From Cristatella mucedo (taxonomy: Eukaryota > Bryozoa > Phylactolaemata > Cristatellidae), in assembly GCA_009760855.2 (NCBI GenBank), contig WPIO01000063.1, forward strand, positions 1,025,001 to 1,089,000: 64,000 nt of DNA, read 5' to 3'. Below, piece after piece: positions 1 to 11,099 of this stretch. The translations under genes and the position numbers were made by a program. Numbering within the stretch: position 1 is the first letter of the stretch; every line of letters begins with the position of its first letter. The notes beneath the pieces were generated by a model that did not search any database, was not told where the DNA came from, and saw only the letters and a list, made by a program, of their open reading frames with translations.

Positions 1-1225
1 CAGCGGACGCAGTCAGCGGAGAGGGCAGATGCGCAGCCGTCTCAGAGCAGCAATGCGCAGCCGACGGAATGACAGAGACGTGGTGCGGAATGACGGAGAC
101 TAGCGTGAGCGCTAGTTTAGCTAGCTGAGCTCGATGAGCCTCAAAGTTGGGACTCGCGGCTCCTGTAGGTGGACCAGTAGCCCGCCTACAGGAGCTACAG
201 CATCGATCAGTGACGCACTGAGCTCTCGCTGCCTCTCGCCGCTCCCGTCGGCGGCTTCCGTCGGCTCCAGGGCAGCTGCTGGAGTTTTGACCGCGAGCAA
301 TCCATCCACCGCGAAGCGATGCGAGCGGCCCGTGGCGCGCGCGTCAGGCCACGAAGGGAGACGAAGGCACTCGAGCGCCCGAGAGAGAAAGCGATGCCGG
401 AAAGATATCTATGGGCTCTCTATCCCGCCAAGTAAAACAAAGGCGAAAGAAAGGGAGGACAGAAAGGCGAGCGTAGAAGAGACGAAATGGAGACTGGTAA
501 AATTGTAGATATTAGAAGGGAAATAGTTTGCGCAGACACCGGTGCATATATCGATGAACGAACCGGCAGATGCGTAGCTTGGTTCGCACGGCACACGAAA
601 CGCTGGCGCGGGACCAACGCCAACAGTTTATTATAAGACTCACGGAGCAGAGGGGAGCACGACTTCCTTCGGCCCTCTCTCCCGCTCGAGTCCCTCTTAC
701 CGACACCCCCTGCGCCCTGGCCGACCCAGACGACACATCCGAGGAGGACAGACAACAGCTGTGCACCGTCCGACCCTGGTAGTGAATCCACCATCAGTTC
801 ACCACTGGGTTTTGGCCTGTGTCCACGCCACATCACAGGCGGACCACAGCTGTGCACCGGCCCCTCTTGGTGAGGCTCCCAACAGCTGTTCACCAGCTGT
901 TTAGCAGAGGAGCAGTACCGGTATGCATATAACCCAACTACACGCCCCATTGACCTTAAGGTCACAAGTTTGCAGCACCAACACATGTAGCTGCAACGTA
1001 CAGGGCAGCATTGAGCGAGCCAAGCCTCTGCAAATGCGACACTACACATCCCGACCAGTGTCGTATCGGCATAGCAGCCAACATCATCAGTTGACCCCAC
1101 ATGCAGGCTGGCGACCGTACAGCCGCTTGTGAAACGGTTTGGGGACGTACCCTCGTTTAAGCAAACTCCCGTACCCCCTGACGTACAGATCAGTCCATGG
1201 CGTAGTCGGAGAACAGACGCGGGCG

Positions 1226-2246
1226 CTACAGTTCCGACCGCATGCGAAGCTGGTGGCTTTCCCTTTCCTCTGTCCCGCCATACTGATCGTCTTCGCCTCG
1301 TATCTGGCAGGGTGCTGGCGGCTGAGCAGGTGATACCGGTTCAGCGTCCGGAATTGGCCTGACGTCCGACACATGTCTTCGGATTCCGTTAACCTCGACG
1401 CCGAGGCTGTGAGTCCCCAAGGTTACATCTCCTTACGGCCATTCTGTCGTACACCGTGCATCGGCTGGTTTCACAAAAACCCTTTGGCCTGCTGTGTAGT
1501 TGATGGGAGATTGAGCGTTGCAGTGCTGTGCCTTCTTCAGCTGGAGCGGACACCGCCATTCCTACGTGAATAGCCGCCTGTGAGGCACGGTTTTGCCCTT
1601 GATCCGCTCTGTCGGCATCGAATTGTACCAGTACACCATATCTAGCTTTTCTCTACCGGTAAGAGCTGCCATGCCCTTGATAGTCCGATGCATACGTTCG
1701 ACTATGCCATTGCCTTTTCCGATCGGTAATCACACCGGTAGATGGTCTCAACGCCCCAGCATTCGCAGAGACGTCGAACTGCTTCAGATCGGAACGAGGC
1801 GCTGTTATCAATCAGAAGCTGTGTAGCTGGCCTCTCTCGCGAAAGATTTGCTCCAGCACTCTGGTGATAAGGTGCAATTCTTCGCTAGGAATGTGCCGCC
1901 ATAGCATAAATCTGCTGGGCCCACAATCCACCAGCGTCAGATATTTCTCGTTGCATTAGTGTGTGACGTCGATCGCAAGACGAGACGAGCGTTCAGTGAC
2001 TTCAAGACTGCCTCGCTGCCTCGAGATCGGCGACGGATCCACTGATCTGCAGCGCAGACAAGAACAAACAATCCGTTCCACACCGGTTCTGCAGATGTTC
2101 GCATTAGGGTGACAGAGCCACGCCAAGTATAGCGTCCTGTCGACGCCCTGGTGGTGCCGATTATGGAATTGCTTGAGGTCGATATCGGAAGCTGCGGAAC
2201 TGACCGCAGGAGCGACGGCACCAGTCCAGAAAGTCGTGAACTTCAA
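1226..2246 (-). pseudogene. gypsy-like integrase fragment
   Basis: The start shows a zinc-binding H-H-C-C module (HNRHHQGVDRTLYL, then CLRCRSVDP). Downstream, in shifted frames, are pieces of the catalytic core: IDVT with a following VDCGP-like segment, IDNSASFRSEAV and an IVERMHRT-like glutamate segment. The end has a GQRVFVKP-like and GVEVNGI.RHV-like C-terminal piece near 1400-1500. Several frameshifts and stops separate them. Confidence 0.75.
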
Positions 2247-2276
2247 CCGCCTTTGCGGTACTCGCGTCAGCTGATC

Positions 2277-2687
2277 TCATTCGTCCTCCGGCGACCTTGC
2301 TAGGCTGACAGTCGTCTCCAGTCTGCACTCCGCTACAGTATCGCGGAGTAGGCCCAGTATGTCCCAGCCAGCAATTATATCGGTCACCAGACAATTAACC
2401 TCCAGCGGTACTCCTTTAACCAACAGACTGACCTTACATGTAGAGGTACACAGAGCGCGGTCGGCGTTCATCATTAAGATACCCTTCCTCGCAGGCTGCA
2501 GATCACCTGAGGAGGCCAGCACTGCTGCAAGCACCGTGCGAGAGCAGCCAGTGTCAACTAGTGTAGTATCCAGCTTGCCATTCAACATACGAGGGTAGTC
2601 ACGCCGGCCGGAGTCAAGGGGAACACGATGGCGCAGGTGTTGACGGTTCCCCTTTGTCGTTTTTTTGATCGCCGAACTTTTTGCCAT
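2277..2687 (-). pseudogene. retrotransposon aspartic protease fragment
   Basis: This frame of 136 codons has the catalytic motif LVDTGCSRTVL and later IIAGWDILG, the second landmark of retropepsin folds (usually IIG.D.L). It follows gag directly, as in gypsy elements. It stops at 2277 where a reverse transcriptase would be expected; integrase sequence begins within about 50 bases instead. Confidence 0.78.
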
Positions 2688-3151
2688 ACGCAGCAGCTAG
2701 GTGATTCGGATCGCCGCAGATCCAGCAAAGTCGCTTTCGATCTCTGTTTTGAAAAGGCCGGTCGGTGTACCGCCTTTTCGAGTCCGGCCTAGACTGCACC
2801 ACGACGCCACGGGTCTGAGCGCTTCGATCCTCAAACGGCCGGCGAGACATGCCTCACTTGACGAGACAAAGTTCCTCGACATTTCAGCCAGCACGGGCAG
2901 CTCGGCTTTGCTAAGCGAGCATGCTGCTCGCAGCTGCCGCTTTACGTCATCGGGTAGGCCCGACACAAATCCGAACTTCGGCAAAGACTTCGGGGGGGGG
3001 GGTGCGCAGGTGCCCCCGTTTGGCCAGCAAAGAAAATGGACACCAAGCGAACAAGATCGGCCAAGTAGACGTCCGGAGAATCACTCTCGCGAAGTCTTCT
3101 GCTCGAAAACTCATCGTACGCGCGGAAGCAATCGGGCGAAAACCAAGGCAC
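2685..3151 (-). pseudogene. gypsy-like gag with zinc-knuckle remnant
   Basis: A first frame (3151-2990) has the AYDEF...RLRESDSPDVYLADLVRL pattern common in gypsy gag proteins. A second (2984-2700) continues with FVSGLPDDVKRQLRAACSL. A run of ten or so G at about 2991-3002 lies at the frame change and is the likely frameshift. A third frame carries a nucleic-acid-binding knuckle, CWICGDPNH..Y, in which the last cysteine of C-C-H-C is a tyrosine. It is a broken structural gene. Confidence 0.75.
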
Positions 3152-3300
3152 CGAGTTCGCGTTTCACCTTCGTATAGTCACTTTTATCATCGTCCATCAG
3201 CCCTTCGTAGACTGCAAAAGCTCCGCCGGTTAAATACAAGGGCATGAGTCGGGCAAGATCGTCATCTTTAACCTCGTGGTCACGGAGTCCAGTCCCACTT

Positions 3301-4030
3301 GACGAAGGGCGAAACGAAAGGCCAGGCGTAAGACAGAGAAGTAAGACAGAGAGCGGCTGGTGAGATACATGTATGAGCAGCTACAGGCGCCTTTGTTGGG
3401 GCTCCTGAGCTGGAAAAGAGAGCCATATCTGCCATACCTGACTTCAGATCGATGGGTGAAGAATAAAAAAGCTGATTGTCGTCAAAACATCACGAGGTGA
3501 AGTGGCTCAGAGTACAAAGCATAGCCGTCAGGCTTGCGTCATTTTTTTTTTAAGAAATGCGGTTAGAGTCTCGATGATTTCGCTTGGGGCTACTGTGAAT
3601 TGAAAAAAAGATAGTTATCAATTAGCTAGCAATGAATACCATCTGCTATTACTATTTGGCTTAGAATCTGCAGGGAGACTTTGCAATTGAGCCAGAACTG
3701 TCGTCTGAAGGGACGACGTACTCGATGAAATAGCATCCACATTAAAAGCAAGTCACAAATTTTTTGAGTCTCGGCGGCTTTAGTGGATCAGCGAGCCTGC
3801 AAGCTGCATCAGACCAACTGCTGATTACAAGCATCAAACTTTAAACTGAGCAAATTCTGCTCGGACTTGTATGTATCTCCACTCGCAAGGCAAGTTTACC
3901 ACAACCAATAGCAGCAGGTGGCGAAGTATGACGTGGACCAGCAAATCAGGAAGCTTATCCCAATCGGGATGAGCTGGGATTCACACCAAAAGCCTCTTAG
4001 GCTTTGAAAGCGTCGTGGGTAATTCTCCAC
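3301..4030. other. no gene recognised
   Basis: Flank between the LTR element and the first SINE. I see no protein match, RNA gene or clear repeat in it. Confidence 0.5.
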
Positions 4031-4199
4031 GCCGTGATGGTACACTAGGTAATGCGGTTGCTTTTCACGACCTTGGGACCGAGGTCGTGGGTTCGAATCT
4101 TGGGTCGGCGATCCTTTATCGTGCAGCAAGCGGCGTGATAGCCGTAAAGGCTCTTCTGTCGCTATACAAAAGTGACTGTTAAATCAGCCAGTACTTTTT
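4031..4199 (+). mobile_element. tRNA-derived SINE, copy 1
   Basis: It has an A-box-like TGGTACACTAGGTAATGCGG and a B box GGTTCGAATC, followed by the family body that ends CTCTTCTGTCGCTATACAAAAG and TAAATCAGC. RNA polymerase III would read it. It lies outside the HACL1 gene. An (AAT)n tract with a LINE-type end follows at about 4240. Confidence 0.85.
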
Positions 4200-4519
4200 C
4201 CTGCATAAAACCCAATTAGTCTTGTGGCTCTATGGAATTACATAATAATAATAATAATATCATGAAAATAATATACTATAACAAATCAAATACTAATAAT
4301 AAAATCAAGGAAAGTTTATAATCTGCTATAAGAGAATCTATTTCTAGACACTTTCAATTTGCTAGAAAGTGTGTATGTCAATTGATTAGTGACAAGATAT
4401 AAGAATTAGCACAGTTACAGCAAGCATGGGCACAAAATAGAGAATTCCCAGGGACGGAGTAAAGGTCATGAAGAGCACGTGTCTTTTTGGCTCTTTTTTC
4501 AACTGTCGTCCAGTCACTA

Positions 4520-4910
4520 GCCCTGATGTCAGTCGGTGGTGATTTTAAGGCTTTGGGAGCTCGTCAGCTGAAGGCGCGGTCTCCAAGGGATTTGAGGCTC
4601 GTTAGAGGCACAATCAAGCGACCAGAGTGAAGAAGGAGCGGTTCATACCTGATCAGAAGCCTGATTAAAAAGTATTTCAAATTGCTAACCCAGAGCAAGA
4701 GAATGAAGACACCTAAAGGAGAGTGACAGAACTCTGAAGTCGGTACGCCGCTTGATGGGAACCAATGCAGGTCGGTGAGAAGTGGTGTAATGTGGCAGTG
4801 GCGACATTCACGAAAGACGAGCCTAGCGCTGGGATTTCGCACGGGGTGTAGGAGTCCTAACGTACATAGAGGAAGGCATGTCCTATTTGGTCCAGAGTTT
4901 AAGGCGCTCA
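4520..4910 (-). mobile_element. LINE family A fragment, 3' end of RT ORF
   Basis: The minus strand carries pieces of the family A C-terminal segment (PLLTDLHWFP, SLKSLGDRAFS), with frameshifts. It is a 5'-truncated dead copy. Confidence 0.7.
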
Positions 4911-4914
4911 ATTT

Positions 4915-5040
4915 CTTTGACCGAGGTTTTGGCGTTCGTCTTTTTAAGATCGGTGGCTTGGGCTCGAGCCCTGCGACATATGCGACACGTTTGAATAAAT
5001 ATCAAGTTCTCTTAGGCGATAAGTATATGGATTATGTTTA
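4915..5040 (+). repeat. degenerate SINE-like fragment
   Basis: It keeps GGGCTCGAGCCCTGCG, a B-box-like core, and a tail CAAGTTCTCTTAGGCGATA. Similar pieces are at 8735-8830, 23745-23850 and 59970-60105, so these form a second, older SINE-like group. Confidence 0.5.
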
Positions 5041-5072
5041 ATTTTAAAGGGTCATAGCCTAAAGACAGAATG

Positions 5073-5290
5073 CTCGTGCTTGACGACCCACGAGGTTGTG
5101 GGCTCGAGTCCTGCAGCAGGTAATCCTATATTGCCCGCTACAAGCAGGTTGATAGCTATCACGGCTATCGCGGCTGTCACGTGATAGCTATCACGTGATA
5201 GCTATCACGTGATAGCTATCACGTGATAGCTATCGCTGCTATCGCGGCTTTTCTCTATCGCGGCTCTTCTGCCGCTACATAAATGAGGCT
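5073..5290 (+). mobile_element. SINE copy expanded by palindromic tandem repeats
   Basis: The B-box region (GGGCTCGAGTCCTGCAGC) and the SINE end (CTCTTCTGCCGCTACATAAA) are present. Between them the usual GTGATAGCC segment is replaced by a tandem array of a 14-base palindrome (5181-5236). Confidence 0.65.
5181..5236. repeat. four tandem copies of a perfect 14-base palindrome
   Basis: Three exact copies of GTGATAGCTATCAC (5181, 5195, 5209) and a fourth with one change (5223). Each unit equals its own reverse complement, so the whole array can form hairpins or cruciforms. Confidence 0.95.
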
Positions 5291-5309
5291 TTTCGATCAG
5301 TTGAAAATT

Positions 5310-5450
5310 GTTTACTCGTATCGGCTCTAAGAAATCAGCATAACGACTACGTAACGAAGGAAGCACTTGGTGATCTAAAATAGCAAAAGCTGCCGGGAGA
5401 TTGAGCAAAGCAAGCAGAGAGACGCTCCTTAAGTCAGAATTCCCGAGAGA
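5310..5450 (-). mobile_element. LINE family A reverse transcriptase fragment
   Basis: The minus-strand frame reads NLPAAFAILDHQVLPSL, a decayed form of the family A core segment seen elsewhere as AAFDTIDHEVLL. Confidence 0.6.
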
Positions 5451-6825
5451 TAATCGTTACATATCCTAAAGGACGGACTGTGCGAAGTGGACTTGCACTA
5501 AAAAACCTGACTAAAGTTACTAGCTAGGGTTGATGTCTTTGGTCTGACACTGGTCGCTCCAGTGTCCCTGATAGCTACGTGTCGGGCTGTAGCTATCTAT
5601 GCAGCGTAAACTTGTATGTGGCTTCATTAAGATTTTAAAACTCGGAGCAGCAGCAGCAGGGCTCGGCTCCGACAAGAAAACATTGCGATTAAACCTAGCC
5701 TGGTGCCTCTTCTAACAGGCATTTGGTGATTGCGTTGACCACGACTGTCTCCGTAGCTGTTTCTGTTAAGGCCATGCTGCTGTGGCAATAAAGCTCCGAG
5801 CTCATTTGCAGCGCATCCACAGAGCCTTGACAGAGGCCTAGTTCACTTAGAGCGCCATGCATTTTGTTATCAATATTATTATCAAGTCAAAATTTTATAA
5901 ACTATTTCATAGCCTATCTCCAGAGTGTTACGTCCCAACGCTTACTCGCCAAAGCATAGACTTAAACGTACCCAACCACATACAAAAGCTCAGTGGACAA
6001 TCGACTGCTCATATTGCGTCTGATGTAGCCGTAACATGTAACATCTACCCGTTTAGAGTTCGCTGTTTCTGAAAGAAATCACCGTCTACAACTGCGAGCG
6101 ATCAAATAATTACGCGACTTTCTTTATCTTTTGTAATAGAGAGACCAAACCGGCAAGCACCCGTTCGTGAGCGAACTGCATCGGACCATTCTTAGATGAT
6201 CGGCCAGTTATTTCTGTAGATCATAACTGTGCCCACGGCTTCTGAACACGGCTTTTGAACGCGGTAACATATCTTACATGCCTGCTACTAGTCAGGCCTG
6301 CTAGCTTCTGCAATGGTGTGTTAACTTTAGTTTCCGGGTTGAAAACAGGACCTCGAATGACCCACATCCCTGTACATTCCGTCTGCCTACTGAAAAGTGC
6401 ACGCTAAAATCAGTCATACAAAGACAGCGCTTCCGATTACTAACATTTCTTAAATCGGGAGCAGTAGGAATGAGACATTTCCCAATCTGTGTTTTAGGAA
6501 AAATCATCGAGAAATCTGTGCTAATGGTCAGTACTTATGCCTTAGAATTCAAACCAGTCATTTGTGCTACGACCTTTGAACTATGACTTTTGTTTTATGG
6601 CTCGATGTGTACAGACGTCGCCCTCTATAGCTATGAAATGGACTCAACTGCATTGACGAAATAAACTTATTGCATATTAAGGGGCTCTTGATTCCCGCCG
6701 TGCTTTGCTTCTGTCAGCGTACCTGCGTGTGTGGATGATGAAGCATTTTTGAATCGCTAGCCATTCTTCAAGGCACCAGCTCCACCAGTAGCTACTAGCT
6801 CCGGAAAGACATAGTGTGACTCAGA
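5451..6825. other. no gene recognised
   Basis: Open frames here are short and match nothing I know. A short CAG run lies at about 5650. Distal flank of HACL1. Confidence 0.5.
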
Positions 6826-7625
6826 AATTGGACAGCTTAATGCTCAAAATTGGCTCCGTCACCATAGCTTCGTAGCGTCTGCGAGATATCTAGCTGCACT
6901 GTTCCAAAGTGACCTTTCACTAGACGACCACAGTAGCTCCAAGTCTTCCTACTTTCAGCTGCTTAACATTGCCGAATTTGGGCCTGCTTAGAAAGGGAAA
7001 CTAAATCAAAATTAGTCCATCCAATAGTTATATTCCGTTTCGACTTCTGTAACTAAGTGCTTGCAGGTCTTCCCGCTCATCCAATCAGGCGCTTACATTT
7101 GTGGCCAAATTCTGGAGCCAGGCTTATTCGTCATGAGCGCTGGCTTCCCATCAAGCAGTATAAATGCATCCTTCAAGGTTTTATCACTCACTTTGAGGTC
7201 TCTTTATTCTCTGGCTCTAGACTACAGATCACGACTACTCTCCAACCAGGTTAGGCATCGCACTACCCACTCTTCTGACTCAAATTGTTTAGCTATTCCT
7301 CGAATCAACCTCAAATCCTTCGGAGACTGTGCCTTTAGCTGATATGCTCCCAAAGCCTGAAACTCGTGCCTTACTGACGTCACAACATTACCCCTGAATT
7401 AATGGCATTAAAAAGAAGCTACAAATGCACCTGTTTCAAAAGCATGCTGGGCCCTCGCGATCCGTCCTTTGTGTGCTTATGCATGGTGACACTGTGCATG
7501 TTACCACTAACCACATTACGCATTCTGACACAGTCCATGCGCATGCTTCCTGTACAGCTTATGTAAAGTGCCTGGAAAGAGACTAAGTTCTCGGAGAGCG
7601 CTATGCAAATTCATAATAATAATAA
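6826..7625 (+). mobile_element. LINE family A, 5'-truncated copy
   Basis: It contains family A RT tail pieces (FKVLSLTLRSLYSLA; INLKSFGDCAFS) and the diagnostic 3' end: TGTAAAGTGCCTGGAAAGAG, TTCTCGGAGAGCGCTATGCA and an AATAATAATAA tail. The microsatellite tail and truncation are typical of CR1/L2-type LINEs. Confidence 0.8.
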
Positions 7626-8734
7626 GAGGAAGAATGACTCGCATCCGTTACGTAAGCTGCGCTTCTTTTGCAATGGATTCTAGTCCGGGAGCCGCTACAG
7701 CGTATTCGTAACAGATCGTGTGCTTCCTGTATCAAACGCTTTGGACATGCCAACGGCTTACGCCTATGGAGTTTTGTAATCCCTGGCGTTCGGGGCTGGG
7801 AGCCGAGGTCTACGAAACATACCTCCGAGCCTTTGACATGTCATCTCGCAAAATTTCGGCTGCTAAAAGCTAGTGTATCGCAACATACGAGCCGCTAGTA
7901 ATTTCGAGCCCAGTAAGGCAACTCTCACGAAGATCATTCATCACGTCCGAATGCCTTCGTATTTGCGGTTTGGACGAAGCGCATCGACGGTAGGTAAAAG
8001 GCGGCGGCCATTAACAGCCATTCAGGCCGAACGCACAATGCACTTTGCCCGAAGTTTCTCACAGTCGCTAAAAGCTGTCGTCGCATAGCAGCCTGCGTTA
8101 AGTTGCATCGATTACTTTATTTTCACTTTCAGAGGTTCCACTAAACTATCGCTCGGTCAAGCCCCCAGAATTTTGCTAAGCGTCAAGATGTAGCCAAAAA
8201 GCCTTTTGATGACGACGAAGCTGACTACAACGTCAAAACATGTGTCAGGTTGTGGAGCATTTAGGATATTATTATAAAGGAGCTGACCGACAGTATCCTT
8301 TCGCAGTTTATACTCTGCAAATATTATTACCTAGAAAAATAGCAGCTTTAATTTTAAAGGCAACGACGCGAAGCTGTAGTTGTGCTTGGACCTTTTGGCC
8401 TTTATATACCTTCACGCATCTCACGCCCTCTCTGCTCCTCTGCAGTATTTGCAGTGTATTGCTGCCACTGGCACTTAGATGGCCGAAACCTTTCTCAAAT
8501 TTAATTATAATAAAACTGTTAGGTTTTTCTGTCAGGGGTAAAGTCGGGATCTCCGTGAGCCTCATAACATTTACAATGGACGGCATGCTATAAGATGCCT
8601 CTGCACTATTAGTACGTCTGTTTAGAAGTTTTAGGGATCATTGCGTGCGAGACGGAAGAACTAGTGTACTGCACAATGGCGAGGCACAATTAATTGTCAA
8701 GCGACTAGAAGCTGCTTTCGCCCAGCGACTAAGG
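7626..8734. other. no gene recognised
   Basis: It contains overlapping frames of 70-117 codons on both strands with no family match. I do not think any is a gene. Confidence 0.45.
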
Positions 8735-8830
8735 TGCTCACCCGATCAAGGTCAAGGGGAATGCATTCGATGGCCGAGATCGTGGGCTCGAGCGCCGTGG
8801 CATATGTGAAGCGCCCGAATAGTGATTAAG
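8735..8830 (+). repeat. degenerate SINE-like fragment
   Basis: It shares CCGAGATCGTGGGCTCGAG and GGCATATGTGAA with the copy at 23745-23850. Confidence 0.5.
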
Positions 8831-9724
8831 TTTCAATTTTACACATCTGCTGTCTAATGAAGTTTCAAGCAATATCTGCAGCAGTGTTCATATCATGAGA
8901 TCAATATTTTTAGTTAAGTTTCGCGACTGAAGTATTCCAATAATAGTTTCGCAGTGCAGTCTATGTGAATAGAAACTGTTGCAAATTGGTAGACACGATG
9001 AATTCGTCGTAGTGGATTGCTAGCCCTTGGTCTCAGGGCCATCTATGAAATGCTCACATCCGAGGGCATTTCGCTTAGAATTTTGGTATAGAAGAGGGCA
9101 AATTTTAACTTTGATGGGTGTGACGCAAGATCAAAGCTTTCTTATTCGAAATCTGCTTAGAAAGGCTCGTAATCCCTCTGTAAGCCAGATTTTTTTAATT
9201 CGTATTGATTTTCAACTTAAAATTTTAGCATTTAGATCAACTTAGAGTGTCCGATTGCCGGAAGCTGTGTGCTGCTTGCCGCCTCGCAGCCTCTTTCGGA
9301 AGATTAAAAAGATATTTGTCGCCCTTTAAAAAGAAGAGCTTGAAGCGACGCACCGAAGCCGCCCAGCTCGGCAGGCTGCATTGCACGCCGGTAAAATTAC
9401 ATCGTCAGCAACTATAAAGATAAGATGGCCTTCAGTCGGGCCATCTTCGTCATCAAATTGAGTGCCCGCTCTGTCACCTTCCCTGTCTTCGGTACGGACT
9501 GCCGAAGCCGTCCGAAACTTCGTCTGCAGGCGATGACAGGGTTGCTGGGCTGCAGAGCATTGGGCCGGATTCTGGCTGACTGACGTTTCTAGCGAACTGC
9601 TCTCTCTCTCAATTTTTTTTCCGACTTCGCGAAGTAAAATTTGCACGGCCTTCCAGCGTGAGTGCCTTAGAACGCTCCCAAGACAATCTCAGCATGATTG
9701 ATTGAACTGGTGTTCGTCCGAGGT
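8831..9724. other. no gene recognised
   Basis: No protein match on either strand. Confidence 0.45.
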
Positions 9725-9898
9725 AAAAAAAAATACTAGCTGATTCAACAGCCTCTTGTATTTCGACAAAAAAGCCTTTACGGCTATTACCACCTCTTGC
9801 AGCGATAATAAATGATTGTCCACCGCAGGATTCGAACATGCCACCTGCAATCGAGGTCGGGAAAAGCAATCACCTTACTTAGTGTGCCATCACGGCTC
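9725..9898 (-). mobile_element. tRNA-derived SINE, copy 2
   Basis: Minus-strand copy with the same 3' body, B-box region (complement of GCAGGATTCGAAC) and A-box region (complement of CTTAGTGTGCCATCACGGC) as the other copies. Confidence 0.85.
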
Positions 9899-10068
9899 GC
9901 ATGAGTCGCTCGTTTCGCTCAAAGCTGCTTACAAGCTACCGCTCAGCAGTGTTGTCACTCTACAGAATTGGCTAAATAGCAGCTGCTCGAACTTTGGTCG
10001 TCGAGGCTCTCGTGCCGCTATGTAAATTAGGCTGTTTATCAGTGATAAATGCCTAGAAAAAGATTAAG

Positions 10069-10069
<1 letters not shown>

Positions 10070-10109
<40 letters not shown>

Positions 10110-10163
10110 TGTGTATATATATATATATGTATATATATATATGTGTATATATATATATATATA
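10070..10163. repeat. (CT)n then (TA/TG)n microsatellite
   Basis: CT repeat followed by an interrupted TATATG tract. Open frames across it are low-complexity artefacts. Confidence 0.95.
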
Positions 10164-10339
10164 CTACTTTTCAGCGTTCAATGCAGGGTTTTGGCTTCCG
10201 ATTCTGTTGCTGCAAGTTGCAAAAAGCCTGGACAGAGACGTGGCTCTCTTAGGGCACTACATAAGCGTTGGCTATTATTCTTATCTTAATCATTTAAAGC
10301 CTTGGCTTTAAATGTCTAATTTATTTCTCGAGCAGAGTC

Positions 10340-11090
10340 TAGCGTAACGATGTTTTTAATTGACATCGTTAAAACGTTGGCATGCTATACCAACAAGACT
10401 ATGCCATTGCTTGAGATCGTTGGCGGCTCCTGAACAAGACATGCTGCTTCGACGATCCGGTAGCCATTGCTTCGAGATGCGGCGCTCCATTAGTATAAGT
10501 CTTGTTAATGCAAGGACAATCACCTTTCCGTGTGCTGTGCTTAGGACTTTAGTTGAGGTGGTTTTATAGTTCCTGCGTAGTATTATGTAAAACCACTAAA
10601 AGTTTGGTTCCTACCTCGGCGTGATGTGGATGCCTGCTCATGAACATGAGCTACAACTAGTTTTTCCAGCACACAATGTGAATAGCAACATTCTCAGGAA
10701 TGCTGGCTTAGGTAGCGGCTCTGTGCTAGTTCTGCTGGATCTCGCTTAAGCGTCGATCATATCGCTTGGACATTATCAGCATTTCGATATAATAGTTTCG
10801 GCCCAATCTCAGTGGGAGACTTCAAAGCGCTACATCAATGCTATTGGCAGCATTCATCATTAAAGCCGTTAAAGTGCTAGCTACCACAGGTTAAAATCTG
10901 AACTTGACTGATGACTCATTTTCAGAATGTATACTCTACTTCTTGCTGATGTAACCGACAAGCACAATCTAGACTTTCATTTCTTCCTTTGCCGAAAATG
11001 TACAGCACATTGAAAGAGATTGAGTTCTCTGAGAATGTTTTATCGAGTGTATTATTATTATTTTATCGAGTGTATTATTATTATTTTAAT
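10340..11090 (+). mobile_element. LINE family A, badly decayed copy
   Basis: Weak similarity to the RT core (CTGGATCTCGC..CGTCGAT; CTCAGTGGGAGACTTC; CTTCTTGCTGATGTAACCGA) and a 3' end GAGATTGAGTTCTCTGAG before an ATTATTATT tract. Confidence 0.55.
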
Positions 11091-11099
11091 GCATACGGC

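Larger units (their letters stand above)
1..3300 (-). mobile_element. decayed gypsy-like LTR retrotransposon
   Basis: Reading the minus strand from 3160 down gives gag, protease and integrase segments in several frames, broken by frameshifts and stops. I saw no reverse transcriptase or RNase H between protease and integrase, so the copy has an internal deletion. The block is richer in GC and CpG than the rest of the window. I could not pick out a matching pair of LTRs; the part from 1 to about 1220 has no recognisable protein and may include one. The copy cannot be active as it stands. Confidence 0.8.

Noticed and set aside
420-1100. 226-codon minus-strand frame
   Set aside because: It lies in the GC-rich LTR-element block and has no recognisable domain; stops are rare there because of base composition.
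4031-4110. A true tRNA gene
   Set aside because: A and B boxes are present but the anticodon arm and acceptor stem do not form a tRNA, and the same head recurs in many copies joined to a SINE body.
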